Counted from the stretch's first letter, positions 1 through 14,500 are shown. The stretch: 64,000 nt of DNA from Ctena decussata (GCA_963989385.1 OZ022502.1:52073454-52137453), one strand, 5' to 3'. Numbers and translations: made by a program. Notes: generated by a model not told the origin, from the sequence alone.

Positions 1-199
1 TTGTGCTCGGACGACAACATGGCCTTTTTATATGCTTCCCCAGAGCTTTGCCTTAAAATCTATGAAGCCTCAGAAATGCATCGGCCATGAAAAATTCTGA
101 TCAGTGGTCCTACTCATGCATATGAGGGCGAGGGGGGGGGGGGGGGGGATGAGGGGATTGAAATGTCGTTAACGGTTTGTTCACAAAAAATAAACATTT

Positions 200-437
200 G
201 AGCCGCGACACGAGAAAACCAACAAAGTGGTTGTGCGCCCAGTGCAGACTCAGATCAGCCTGGGCATCCGCCCAGTCTGATCAGAGCCTTCGCTGTCCGC
301 ATGGAGGTAGCTTTGAACCTTAGCTACCCTTTAAGCGCTTAGCGAAGAGTCTGATCAAACTTGTCGGATACCCAGGCTGATCTGAGTCTGCGCTGGGCGA
401 ACAACCGCATTGTTGGTTTTGTCGTGACGCGGCTCAT
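200..437. repeat. GAGCCGCGACACGA palindromic MITE, copy 1
   Basis: Imperfect palindrome of about 235 bp. The left terminus GAGCCGCGACACGAG is mirrored by a right terminus of the form CGTGACGCGGCTC. Internal arms carry the words CAGATCAGCCTGGGCATCC and its complement. This is the commonest repeat of the window (about eleven full or partial copies). It has no coding capacity, so it is read as a non-autonomous DNA transposon. Confidence 0.8.
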
Positions 438-612
438 TTCTTTTTGTCCATTTCCACCAGGATCGTATTAGCAGAGTTATGGCCTTTGGTATTTTGTTAT
501 TGGGCCTTGATACAGCTGGCATTCTGCAAGAGCCTGAAGTGTCGATCACCAGAAAAATCATAAATATAGGGAAAAATCATAAATATAACCTTTAAGAAGC
601 CAAATTTTGGTG

Positions 613-845
613 TTGAGCCGCGACACGACAAAAGCAACAAAGTGGTATGTGCGCCGAGCAAAGACTCAGATCAGCCTGGGCATCAACCCAGTCTGATCTG
701 AGTCTTCGTTGTCCGCCTTAGACCCTTAGCTACCCTTAAAGTTCATCAGCCAAGACGCTGATCAGACTGGGCGACTGCCCAGGCTGATCTGAGTCTTCGC
801 TGGGCGAACATGCCACGTTGTATGTTTCCTAGTGTCGCGGCTCGT
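613..845. repeat. GAGCCGCGACACGA palindromic MITE, copy 2
   Basis: Same termini and internal arms as the copy at 200-437; it ends 27 bases before the Kazal exon at 873, that is, in or next to its polypyrimidine/branch region. Confidence 0.8.
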
Positions 846-872
846 ATATATTTCTATTTCTTATGTCTGCAG

Positions 873-986
873 CGGCGTTTCACTGAGACACAGAGGAGAG
901 TGTTTGTGCTATTGTCCAAAAATATTTGACCCCTACTGTGGCAAAGATGGTAGAACATACAAGAACAAGTGTGAAATGGAATGCAA
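873..986 (+). CDS. Kazal exon 1 (visible), predicted P1 Lys
   Basis: 114 nt, 38 codons. It supplies the sixth cysteine of the preceding domain (GEC) and then C1-C5 of its own domain ([26 protein letters not shown]). By the Kazal rule that P1 is the second residue after C2, P1 is Lys, which would suit trypsin-like targets. Donor AA|GTAAGT. Confidence 0.85.
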
Positions 987-3900
987 GTAAGTACCGTATA
1001 TAACCTTAATAATCTGGACCCAGTTGTTCAAAACTAACTAGAGCAAGTGAGCAGGGGCTCACGTATACCCCCGGCCAGTGCCACCGCCTAATATTAAAGC
1101 ATATGTTACCAAACAGACAGACAGACAGATGGACGATCTATAACATACCTAGTGAAAGGACTATAGACAAATACCAAAGGGTTCCATTAAAACTTTGCAA
1201 TAAAAAAAAAGAATATACAAATTTAACATAAAATTTAAACACAAATTTACATAAAACTTTAATGTCTGTGACCTTGACCTAAAGTCAGCAGCAGCATCCA
1301 AATGATTTGAACTGATCAGTTTCCACCTAGCAGTAAACCTACTAACAAAGCAAAAAGTTCCAATCAAGTATACTGAAATATACGGTAAGCAAAAAGTACA
1401 ACTTAACAAACCACAATGGTACACAAATTCCTACGTATCTGACCTGGACCTTAGGTCAGCAGCAGTATCCAGATGATGCAAACTAATATGTATCTCTCCT
1501 GTAGTAACATTAAGCACATAAGAACAAGTTCCAGTAAAGGCTTTCAGAAAGACAGAGCAAAAACAGAAACTTAACGCAAAACTTTAACGCAGCTATTGTA
1601 CAAATTTCAATGTCTGTGACCTTGACCTTAGGACAGCAGTAGCAGCATGTAGATGATGCAAACTAATTAGTATCCATCCTCAGCTAAAATACTAAGCGCC
1701 ATTGAACAAGGTCTGGAGAATTGAAGGAAATGAAAAAAACTTAACACAAAACTTTAACGCAAATGTTAATGCTATTGTACTAACTTCAAAGTCTGTGACC
1801 TTGACCTTAGGACAGCAGCAGCATGTAGATGATGCAAACTAATAAGTATCCATCCTCAGCTAAAACATTAAGCATCATTGAACAAGGTCATGATAAAAGA
1901 AGCATACCAAAAAAACTTAACACAAAACTTCAACGCAGCTATTGTACAAATTTCTAAGTCTGTGACCTTGACCTTAGGACAGCAGTAGCAGCATCTAAAT
2001 GATGCAAATTAATCAGCATCCATCCTCTAATAAAATAATAAACATCTATGAACAAGTTCTTGTTAACAGAAACAGAATAAAAAACTGCACGCAAAACTTT
2101 AACGCAAATGTTAAATTACGTACGGACGGACGGACGGACGGACTAACGGACAGACGGACGAACGGACGGAAAGACAAAAGCTATATACCCCTCGACATAC
2201 TTCATATACCGGGTATAATGACGTCGTTAGTTAACGTGACGTTAAAATTTCAAACGTTAATATCTCAAATATGCCAATATTTTTTGTTGAAAATGCATTG
2301 CAAAAGCTTCTCACATTGTTTCAACAAAAAATATCATTGCATTTGGTAATAATGTCGAAAATCACTTAACGAATTGACGTATTAACGAGCTCGTTAGGCT
2401 AACGATGCTTTGAACTGGGCCCTGTCGATTGTTGTTGTTGTTGGTTTTACGTCCAAGTTAACAATATTTGAGATATTCTCTCCGAATGTCTTTTACCCGA
2501 TCTCAAATAAATGACACCCGGGTACTGCTACCCGCAGAGGCACCAGGCAGTCCATCTATTTCGCGGGACCGGTGGGCGGGGGCTGACTGAAATGCCACAA
2601 TATCTATTCGATTATTAGACGGTGTTTCACTCTCCAAAATGACACCACATATGTACATCAGCCGTACAAATTCTGCTATAAAATGAGTTTTCCCCTTCTA
2701 AAACAGCCCCAACAGTCTAGATCTTTCTTAAGAGACCGATCTAGATTTTTTTTTTTTGGGGGGGGGGGGGGGGTGAGGAGGGGGGAGGGGGGTTGAGGGG
2801 AGGAAAAAATACTGCCTTATAACTGAAAAACAATGGTCGAATAGATCCGGATCAGACCACTTATCAAAAAGAAGCAGTTTCAATACTTAGGGCTCAACAT
2901 AAGAAAGCAACGCTGGAGCTTGTCGACCCTGTCCGGTACGGCGTCGGCATACCTAGCAGGGACATGACGACGCATCGACGTCAGGTCGGCGTTATTTCGA
3001 CGTCATGTGCCTGCTGGGTAAAGTGGCTACATGCAATTTTATTAGACCAATGTCTTAGGCAAAGGTTTTGGGTAAAACGGTCCGCCCCCTGGGTATTGAT
3101 TATCGTCTAGCCCCTGGGTATAGATTAAAGGCACAAACATGGGGAAGAGACGGACGCAGAGTGTCCCCGTACACGCATGCCCGAAGAAAATGAGTTTTTT
3201 CATGTATCATAATCAGACTTATCCCTACTTGAAACAGATCCCAGCAGGCACATGACGTTAAAATAACGACGTACTGGCGTCGATGCGACGTAATGACATC
3301 ACATCGACGCCATTGCGACGTCATGTGCCCGCTCGGATGTCAGGATAATCAAGTTAATCCTTCATCAGTTCCTATTACCCCAAATTGCCCTATGCCTGGA
3401 ATGATATTACGGTTAGACGGCATTAAGCTTACTGTCACCGCTAAACCTTCGTGATGTACCTGATAATTATTTAAAACACACGAACCACCTACCCTGTAAA
3501 AGCATAAAATGACGTTGCGTATTTTATTATCCAATCTACTTCTTTCTTAAGTTTATTACTGACACCCTCAGGTATTGCGGTAATTTCTTTTCTTTCTTTT
3601 TTTTCAGAGGAGTGGAGATGGCCTTTAAAGGTGACTGCACATTATGTATCTGCACCATGGAGTTCAAGTCTATGTGTGGTGTTGACGGCAATACCTATGG
3701 CAATCCCTGTGCCTTAGATTGCGCGTAAGCTATAGCATTTCATTTCATATATTGCAGTAAAATCAATGCGTGTATTATTTTTTTTCCTATGTGAAATGAT
3801 ATCGTATTAATGATACCACTTATATGCTCACTATAGTGAAACTTGAAAATTCTAGACACCGATATTATACAGTTGTTTAACCGGTTTAGACACCCTTTTA

Positions 3901-5544
3901 ATCGATCGTGTGGTACACTATAAGTTCTCAGTTGTGCTTTGATTTCTATATACAAAAAACATGTCTTAAAGCCTCTTAGGCATGTTGTTTTCGTGCAAAA
4001 ATTATCTAGTAGTCCGAGAGAAATGCCCGGGAGAAATGTTACGATTACCTACCCGTGGTCTTTTAGCCTATTCCGGTGGACTTTTCGGTGCACCAGTATA
4101 TTATTTGCCAGACTGTGAATGTAACACCTCGGGATCCAAAACTGTAAAATGTTTGGTTTCTACTAACCCGATGAAAGACGATGTGCCTAAATACAGTAAT
4201 GATGCGTAATGTTGCGTAATGATGCGTAATGTAGCGTAATGTATTGTTTTTATACATAATTTCATCAATTATCTGGAACATATAATGTATACCAGTATAT
4301 GTAAATATAAAACTGTTTGACTTTACTAGTGCTGGCATATGATTTGAAGAATCTACAGTTTAATGTCAACAAGTCCTAGTCACCCTTCACGAGTTACAGG
4401 TTGAGCTTTATGTTTAGGAACTCTCCTGTGCGGCACCAGCTGGAAACTAAGGATAAAATTTTATCATAAGGCTAATGTGACAGATCGAAACTAACATAGA
4501 CTGAATTCGGAAAATATTCCAACAGACTTTTACAACAGTACGAAAAATAAATTTCATCATTGGCTCCAGACCCCTTAACATTTAAAGGCATAACATTTTA
4601 TGGGACAGATTTCCTCAGCCACCCGCCTGTAGATTACAATCCTGGTGAGTAAAACGCACCTTGTGCACTTCTAAGGCATACTTATTCTAAGTTGAATATA
4701 CTTTGAAGGGACCGTGTGTATTGGACCATAAGGCGTTTTGTGCAACATTATGCATCGGGCGGCCATATTCTGTACGCTATCTCCTAGCGCCTACACTATT
4801 TAATTATAGGTCTTCTGAACATTCTCTGCAGAAAATAGTATCCGAATCGAAGTGACCAGACGGTAACAAAGATAGAATGTCAATTTCAGGCAACATTGTT
4901 CATCTTTAACCTACATTACGCTACATTACGCATCATTACGCTACATTACGCATCATTACTGTTTTTAGGCAGACCCGATGAAAGATACATTTATGCAAAA
5001 GGAGCTGTTTGATATCACGGTTATTCGAAACAACCAATAATTATTAGATAGCTCTATATCGAAAAATTAATAAATTAATTGAGTCATTCAGTGGTCCCAG
5101 TTTTCAGTACCTTTAATACAGAAATGAACCCATTACTATATGTGGCTTTGACCACTAAGTGACACTGTGTTGACAAGAATGTCCATAATAAATATATTTC
5201 GCCGAAACTTTGTTTAACGCCGGAGATAACATCGAAATACTTCGGAATAGGTGAGTGCGTCGGAATAGGTCAAACAACTGTAAGTGGACATTGATCTAGC
5301 GCATATAAAAGTGTTCTAATATCTTTTGCTGAAAACGTGATGTTTCTTTTTCTTGAATGTGTTGGTAATTTAACCTGTGTATGATGAATTTTGCAGGCAT
5401 GTAGAATTAGATTACGAGGGAGAATGCAAAGAGCAGCCTTGTATTTGTACCGCCGATTACCGACCTGTGTGTGGCGTTGACGGCAAAACATACTCCAACA
5501 AGTGCTCCATGGATTGCAAGTAAGGAATTCGCATCACCTTGTTT

Positions 5545-5595
<51 letters not shown>

Positions 5596-8500
5596 CCAGA
5601 GATTGTGGGTTTGGTAGCAGCCATCTATAGCCTCAAGATTATTTCATCCTTACTTTCCCCTCGTCCATTCCCCATCTGTCCTAAATGACTATAAAATCGA
5701 ATTTCTTCAAATAAACACCCCAATATAATAAACTTTCCTATAAAAAGTGACAATTAGGCTTTAAGCTACCAAAACATGCCATATATTGCCCAGATTTTGA
5801 TCGAAAATGTCATGTACAGGACTTGCAAATTGCAACGCCCCTGTGTATTTGTAAGAAGAAATATGGTACTCCATCTTAAGTCAGAGTCAGTTAAGATACA
5901 ATGTAATTGAACCGCAACACGAGAAAACATACAAAGTGATTGTGTGCAAAGCGTAGACTCAGATCAACCTGGGCATTCACCCAGTCTGATCAAAGTCTTC
6001 GCTTCATGCTTAAAGGGTAGCTTAGAGTCTACCTACATGCAGACAGCGAAGACTCTGATCAGACTGGGCGGATACCCAGGCTAACCCGAGTTCGCGCTGG
6101 GTGCAAAACCACTTTGTTGGTTTTCTCATGTCATGGCTCATATATTCACTGGTGCAGTTCGCAATTTCATTTTTTGCCCATGCCATGAAAATCCTGAAAG
6201 TACCAAAAGGACATATGACAAAATAAAGTCTGCAAAATTCAATACATGTTTTGTCCAAGCTATATCATATTTAGAATTCAAAGACTAGAGGGCAGTGTAG
6301 ATCCAGATAAAATAGGTCACAATTGTAAGCCGTCTCATCTTGATCTACTCTGTTTGCAAATTTTCATTTTTGATGAGAATGAAAAACTACTTTCTGAAGA
6401 ATATAGATACTACAATGCTATGGCTCTTTGGCCTAACAATACCACAAGTCCCTACAACATTTTTAGCATTTGAACCCTTAAAGCACCAAATATGAAAATA
6501 ATTGAGTTTGCAAAGAACTGAGATTCAAATGAGGCAGCTCATAATAGCCGCCTCATTTGGATCTACACTGTTTGCCCTCTGTTCCTTTAATTCTCAATTT
6601 GATAAAACTTGAACAAAACGTTGATAAATTTGCGGAAGTAAATTTTGCCATCTGCTTTTTGGTGCTCTAAAGACTGACACATTACTAATTTCAGGAATGT
6701 GCAACTTCATTACGAAGGCGAATGCAAAAAGCCTTGTTTTTGTACTAGAAATGAGTATCGGCCAGTGTGTGGCGCAGATGGCACCACATACCCTAATATT
6801 TACATTATTGGTGTATTTACTGAAAAGCTCTTTAGTAAACCATTGGAACGTGATGTAGTTTACATTCCAATAACTACATTGAGACACGCGACATCAATGA
6901 CGTCAGAATAAACAATGGCTCTCTACAATTTCATTGGATGTCAGCAACGTCATGACGTCATGCATGCCGTTCTGCTGTTAGCAGAAAAACTGCGTGTACA
7001 TGTTTTACTGCTTCAATTTTAGCGCTTATATAAGATTTTTCATGAAAGATTTGATTGAAACGAATGTAAATGTAAGCAATGAACTTAATTTTTCTGGTGT
7101 TTATCGAAGTGTAAACTACATTGGGTCACTAGCAAAGTATACATGAATCCCTTCGGGGTTCATTCACTTTGCACGTGACCCAATGTAGTTTACACTTCGA
7201 TAAACCTCAGAAAAATGAAATTCATTCCTTAAACAAATGCACCATGGAATGCGAGTAAGGATCCCATTTCATGCATGTTATCTTCATGTCAGTGTTTACA
7301 TTCCTACCAGTGCCATAAAAACTCAGAATGTTGGTACTGACATGCCAGAAGAAACGGTGTAGCAGCTGCACTGTGTCTTCCATGTGCTTCTCTGGACAAC
7401 ACAGCCCTGGGGTCATATTTATAAAACAACTTAAGTCGTTGCTATGCTGTTGCTAAGGCTGAATTTCTGTGTTGGAGATTCCCTACAACTATCAAATTTG
7501 CTCTGGAGGAACAGTCTGAAAAAGACTGTTCCTCCAGAGCAAATGTCATAGTTGTAGGGAGTCTCTTTCATAGAAATTTAGCCTTAGCAACAGCATAGCA
7601 ACCAAAAAAGTCGTTTTATAAATATAGCCCCTGAAGTTTCCAGATCAGATCTTCACTAAACACTTTCAGGGTCAGAGACAAAAAATGGCTAAATGTGCAA
7701 ACAGTGTAGATCCTGATAAGGCGATAGATGGTTAACAAATTACTATTTTCAGAAACGTACAACAAGATTATGAAGGAGAGTGCAAAAAGCCTTGTGCATG
7801 TACTTATGACTATCGACCAGTGTGTGGAGCTGATGGCAAGACATACCCCAACAAATGTTCCATGGAATGCGAGTAAAGACCTCATTTCATTCACTTTTGA
7901 TTCCTATCAGTGTCATTAAAACTCAAAACACGGGGATGGATGGATGATTATTTCTTGCACATCAGATAGAAAATGCCATAAAAATCACGAGCATTCAATG
8001 CATTGGTTGTACTGGAAGTCACGTAGATGCGTCGTCAAGTGATGTTGGCGTTTTAGACAATGACGTCATGGATACAGCAGAAATGACGTCAGTTTATGCA
8101 CGCCAGTCGTTGACGTAAGAACCGAATGGCTATTGTTGAAAGCGGCGCCTTCTTTCAAAATCAAATAAAAACCTCTCAAGTACTAAAAGTACGATTTTTA
8201 ACAATTAAAGTTAAAACAATACCACGGGTGGTAATCAGTGGAACTAGCTCCAAAATGAATCAATTGAATTTCGTTCCCTCGTCACATCCGGGAACCCGCG
8301 AGCTAGTGCTGTCGACAGAAAATCAGTAAACAAAAGTAGGTCTTGAAGAATTTTATCAATTTTTATTTCTTTATTAGCGATCCCAGGAAACAACTGCCGA
8401 TGCTATTGTGTGTAGATATGATTCAACTTTATTCCCCGTCGGAGTTCGCCGCAGAAATGTGCAGGGCTTGAACTAACTTGTGGCAAATGTTTGAAACACC

Positions 8501-11500
8501 GAACTAAAAATCCACCAATTTCTGTCAATATGGAGATTTGGGTACACGATTTTTAGCTCACCTGAGCCGAAGGCTCAGAGGTGAGCTTATAGGATGGGAG
8601 TCGAGCCGTCGTCCGTCCGTCCGTGGGTGCGTGGGTGCGTCAACACTTTCAAACATAAATATCTCAGAGACCAGTGGGCCGATCGCAATCAAATTTTATC
8701 TGAAGCATCATTTGGGTGGGGGAAAGGTTGCATTAGGTTTTGGTGCCGATCAGCTCAGAACTCTGGTTTCCATGGCAACAGATAGCCCCCATAGGGTTAT
8801 AATGGGGAAAACGGCGTCATCACGTTTTCTCGACTGTTTTTGATTAGATCCTTATCATACTTGCAGGTAATGATGACATACACAAGAGCTTGGATGAGTT
8901 CGAAATTTGGTCGGATTCGAGCACAGACTACGGAGTTAGCTGCCCTTGAGCGTTTGAAAAAAATCCCATAGGGTTATAATGGGGAAAATGGCGTCATCAC
9001 GTTTTCTCAACTGTTTTTGCTTAGATCCTTATCATACTTGCAGGTAATGATGACATACATAAGAGCTTGGATGAGTTCGAAATTTGGCCGAATTCGAGCA
9101 CAGACTACGGAGTTAGCTGCCCTTGAGTGTTTGAAAAAAATCTCATAGTGTTATAATGGAGAAAACAACGTCATCACATATTTGTAGAAAAACTTTGTCA
9201 TCGCTCTATTGCCTACATTTCTCAACGGATTTTAAAATAACTTCACACAAATGTAGGGCGTGACAATATCTCGAGCAAGTTCAACTTTCAGGATGCTGCG
9301 CCCAAGGTCAAGGTCACTGTGGCTAATTTTAGAAAAACTTTGTCAGCGCTCTAGCACCTACATTTCTCAATGGATTTTAAAATAACTTCACACAAATGTA
9401 GGGCATGACAATATCTCGAGCAAGTTTGACTTTCAGGGTGCTGTGCCCAAGGTCAAGGTCACTTTGGCTATTTTTAGAAAATCTTTGTCATCGCTCTAGC
9501 GCCTACATTTCTCAATGGATTTTGAAATAACTTCACACAAATGTAGGGCATGACAATATCTCGAGCAAGTTTGACTTTCAGGGTGCTGCGCTTAAGGTCA
9601 AGGTCACTGTGGCTATTTTTAGAAAAACTTTGTCATCGCTCTAAGGCGTACATTTCTCAACGGATTTTGAAATAACTTCACACAAATGTAGGGCATGACA
9701 ATATCTCGAGCAAGTTTGACTTTCAGGTGGCTGCGCCAAAGGTCAAGGTCACTGTGGCTATTTTTAGAAAAACTTTGTCATCGCTCTAGCGCCTACATTT
9801 CTCAATGGATTTTAAAATAAATTCACACAAATGTAGGGCATGACAATATCTCAAGCAAATTCGACTTTCAGGGTGCTGCACCCAAGGTCAAGGTCACTGT
9901 GGCTAATTTTAGAAAAACTTTGTCATGGCTCTAACACCTACATTTCTCCATGGATTTTCAAATAGCTTCACACAAATGTAGGGTATGACAATATCTCGAG
10001 CAAGTTCGACTTTCAGGGTGCTGCGCCCAAGGTCAAGGTCACTGTGGCTTTTTAGCTCACCTGAGCCAAAGGCTCAGAGGTGAGCTTATAGGATGGGAGT
10101 CGAGCCGTCGTCCGTCCGTGCGTGGGTGGGTGTGTCAACACTTTCAAACATAAATATCTCAGAAACCAGTTGGCCGATCGCAATCATATTTTATCTGAAG
10201 CATCATTGGGGTGAGGGAAAGGCTGCATTAGGTTTTGGTGCCGATCAGCTCAGAACTCTGGTTTCCATGGCAACAGATAGTCCCCATAGGGTTATAATGG
10301 GGAAAATGGCGTCATCACGTTTTCTCAACTGTTTTTGATTAGATCCTTATCATACTTGCAGGTAATGATGACATACACACGAGCTTGGATGAGTTCGAAA
10401 TTTGGCCGGATTCGAGCATAGACTACGGAGTTAGCTGCCCTTGAGCGTTTGAAAAAAATCCCATAGGGTTATAATGGGGAAAATGGCGTCATCACGTTTT
10501 CTCAACTGTTTTTGATTAGATCCTTATCATACTTGCAGGTAATGATGACATACATAAGAGCTTGGATGAGTTCAAAATTTGGCCGGATTCGAGCACAGAC
10601 TACGGAGTTAGCTGCCCTTGAGCGTTTGAAAAAAATCCCATAGTGTTATAATGGAGAAAACAACATCTTCACATATTTTTAGAAAAACTTTGTCATCGCT
10701 ATATTGCCTACATTTCTCGACGGATTTTAAAATAACTTCACACAAATGTAGGGCATGACAATATCTAGATCAAGTTCAACTTTCAGGATGCTGCGCCCAA
10801 GGTCAAGGTCACTGTGGCTATTTTTAGAAAAACTTTCGTCAGCGCTCTGGCACCTACATTTCTCAGCAGATTTTAAAATAACTTCACACAATTGTAGGGC
10901 ATGACAATATCTCGAGCAAGTTTGACTTTCAGGGTGCTGCACCCAAGGTCAAGGTCACTGTGGCTATTTTTAGAAAAACTTGGTCATCGCTCTAGCGCCT
11001 ACATTTCTCAACGGATTTTAAATCAACTTCACACAAATGTAGGGCATGACAATATCTCAAACAAGTTTGACTTCCAGGGTGCTGTGCCCAAGGTCAAGGT
11101 CACTGTGGCTATTTTTAGAAAAACTTTGTCAGCGCTCTAGCACCTACATTTCTCCATGGATTTTAAAATAAATTCACACAAATGTAGGGCATGACAATAT
11201 CTCAAGCAAGTTCGACTTTCAGGGTGCTGTGCCCAAGGTCAAGGTCACTGTGGCTATTTTTAGAAAAGCTTTGTCATCGCCCTAGCACCTTCATTTCTCC
11301 ATGGATTTTGAAATAACTTCACACAAATGTAGGGTATGACAATATCTCAAGCAAATTCGACTTTCAGGATGCCATGCCCAAGGTCAAGGTCACTGTGGCT
11401 TTTTTTAAAAAAACTTTGTCATCGCTCTAGCACCTGCATTTCTCAACGGATTTTAAAATAAATTCACACAAATGTAGGGCATGACAATATCTCGAGCAAG

Positions 11501-14500
11501 TTTGACTTTCAGGGTGCTGCAGTCAAGGTTTTTGATTAGATCCATATCATACTTGCAGGTAATGATGACATACGTAAGAGCTTGGATGAGTTCGAAATTT
11601 GGCCGGATTTGAGCACAGACTACGGAGTTAGCTGCCCTTGAGCGTTTGAAAAAAATCCAATAGTCTTATAATGGAGAAAACAACGTCATCACATTTTCAT
11701 TTTTCTTTGGATCCTCTTTATACTTGCAGGTAATGAGGATATGCATAAAAGCTTGGATTAGTTAGCATTTCGGCTAGATCCCACCACTGGCTATGGAGTA
11801 CCTGCCCTGAGCATCCAAAAAATCAATGTCGCCACTTTTTCTTGGTTTCTACTGATCTGATCCTTTTCAGACTTGCAGGTAATGAGGAAATGCATAATAT
11901 CTTAAACAAGTTCAAATTTTGGCCAGATCAGGCCAACCACTACGAAGTTAGCTGCCCTTGAGCGTTTGAAAAAAATCCCATAGTGTTATAATGGAGAAAA
12001 CAACATATCAGGCCAAGATCAGGCCAACCACTACGAAGTTAGCTGCCCTTGACAGCTCTGTCTATTGTGCCTTTGATCGGATACTTTTTAAACTTGCATA
12101 TATTAAATGAAGGCATACATGTACATGTTTTGGATGAGTTTAATTTTCAGCCTGATTGGACCACTGACTGTGGAGTTAGCTGCCCTTGAGCATCTTAAAT
12201 ATCCCTATAGGTTTACAATGTCTCTCAGGTGAGCAATTGTTGCCCTTTGGGCTACTTGTTTTCATTTTCCGTCCAAACTATAGCGTTCAGACCCTCTAAA
12301 GCACCATCCCTGGTAAATTCAAGCATGAAAAGTCACAAATAAGCAAAAAAGTGTGGGTGGAGATTACGTACCTGGACAATATTGACAAAATTTCTGCCTG
12401 AGCTAGAGCGCTCGACATGGAGCTAGTGCGTTCAACAAGGAGCTAGTGCGCTCATCCACACCTAAGATAAGGCAGAATTGTGGATTTATTGTTGATAGAT
12501 GATTTTAACCGTTTTTTAGGTTTTGCTCTGTTCCCCTTTGAAACCACTAAGACATGACTTAATGTACATAGATAATTCCATCGTCATTCATCGGATGAGT
12601 GTAGTATTCATGACTGATTATGGCGATTTTGGTAATACTCTTCTGTAACATGGATATTGTCCTGTTATTTCATGCCTGTTTGGTAAATAGTCAAAATTAT
12701 GCCTCGAGGTACCGTGAACGGCTCCATTCACTGTTGCCCGACGCCACAAGGCCTCAGGTAGTAGTGCATTGACCTGTCCATGGTAATGAGTAACATAGTA
12801 TTGACTATTCTGCCAAACAGCAATGAAATAGCTTTCGTATCACTCAACCGAACCTGTAACTAACCATATTCTACTAGCAATCAACTGCATGACAGGTGCT
12901 CGAATTCGGCAAGCTCGTGATTTTCCAAGTCATTCTCGTGACGCTTGACGACATGGCATATAGACAAAACCATACCACGCTGTTTTCTCATTACATTTAC
13001 ATGAGTGGTATCATAAGCATGGCATAGTCTAAGCTGTTGGTTGGTTAATAATTCAGTGAAATGCGTTGTGGAGGCCAACCAGTGACATGGCAAAGCATAT
13101 ACCATTATCTGTATGTAGTGGGTTGGATAATAAAAGGTATAAAAGTAGGTTGGGTAATATTAAAAGTTGTTGCCCCTCGGCACCTTGGGTGTGTTTTTCT
13201 TTCCTTGAATAGATGTAAACGTGTCTTGAGCGAATGCGCCGGTGTTTAGCAGTAGTAAGATACAGTCCTTTGGATGTCTTCCCCTTGTACACTCCCATCT
13301 GAAAATATATCCGATCTTCGTAACTCTTTATAATTTACAGTCATCTTATGGCTGTTTGGTGAATGATAATAAAAACTATTGCCCCGGGTACCAGAGGATG
13401 TATGCGAGAATGGCTTGATGCACTATTGTCTGAGGCCAAGAATAATGGTGTATCAGGTCACCCAAGATGCCGAGGGGCAATAACTTTTAATATTTCCGTA
13501 GTAGGTTGGGTAATATTAAAAGTTATTGCCCCTCGGCACCTTGGGTGGCCTGATACACCATTATCCTTGGCCTCAGGCAATAGTGCATCAAGCCATCCTC
13601 GCATACATCCTCGGGTACCCGGGGCAATAGTTTTTATTATCATTCACCAAACAGCCATTAGATGACTGTAAATTATAAAGAGTTACGAAGATCGGATATA
13701 TTTTCAGATGGGAGTGTACAAGGGGAAGACATCCAAAGGACTGTATCTTACTACTGCTAAACACCGGCGCATTCGCTCAAGACACGTTTACAACTATTCA
13801 AGGAAAGAAAAACACACCCAAGGTGCCGAGGGGCAATAACTTTTAATATTACCCAACCTACTTTTATACCTTTTATTATCCAACCCACTACATACAGATA
13901 ATGGTATATGCTTTGCCATGTCACTGGTTGGCCTCCACAACGCATTTCACTGAATTATTAACCAGCCAACAGCTTAGACTATGCCATGCTTATGATGCCA
14001 CTCAAAAGACATGTAAATGTAATGAGAAAACAGCGTGGTATGGTTTTGTCTATATGCCATGTCGTCAAGCGTCACGAGAATGACTTGGAAAATCACGAGC
14101 TTGCCGAATTCGAGCACCTGTCATGCAGTTGATTGCTAGTAGAATATGGTTGGTTACAGGTTCGGTTGAGTAATACGAAAGCTATTTCATTGCTGTTTGG
14201 CAGAATAGTCAATACTATGTTACTCATTACCATGGACAGGTCAATCCACTCCTGCCTGAGGCCTTGTGGCTTCGGGCAACAGTGAATGGAGCTGTTCACG
14301 GTACATCGAGGCATAATTTTGACTATTTACCAAACAGGCATGAAATAACAGGACAATATCCATGTTACAGAAGAGTATTACCAAAGTCGCCATAATCAGT
14401 CATGAATACTACACTCATCCGATGAATGACGATGGAATTATCTATGTACATTAAGTCATCTCTTAGTGGTTTCAAAGGGGAACAGAGCAAAACCTAAAAA

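Larger units (their letters stand above)
1..872. other. Intron sequence upstream of the first visible Kazal exon
   Basis: No coding signal seen. The stretch holds a G17 tract (132-148) and two copies of the GAGCCGCGACACGA palindromic MITE. The acceptor at 871-872 follows a pyrimidine-rich stretch, showing that an exon lies further left, outside the window. Confidence 0.6.
2425..3607. other. Intron sequence between Kazal exons 1 and 2
   Basis: No coding signal seen. It holds a T12-G16 homopolymer junction (2746-2773) and two small palindromic repeats, listed separately. Confidence 0.6.

Noticed and set aside
8600..12200. CRISPR-like array in the 145-bp repeats
   Set aside because: The units are contiguous and similar along their whole length with no unique spacers, in a eukaryotic intron.
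12881..14083. Paired open frames on both strands around 13000 and 13900 as mirrored genes
   Set aside because: They are mirror images because of the foldback palindrome; low-quality frames without domain matches.
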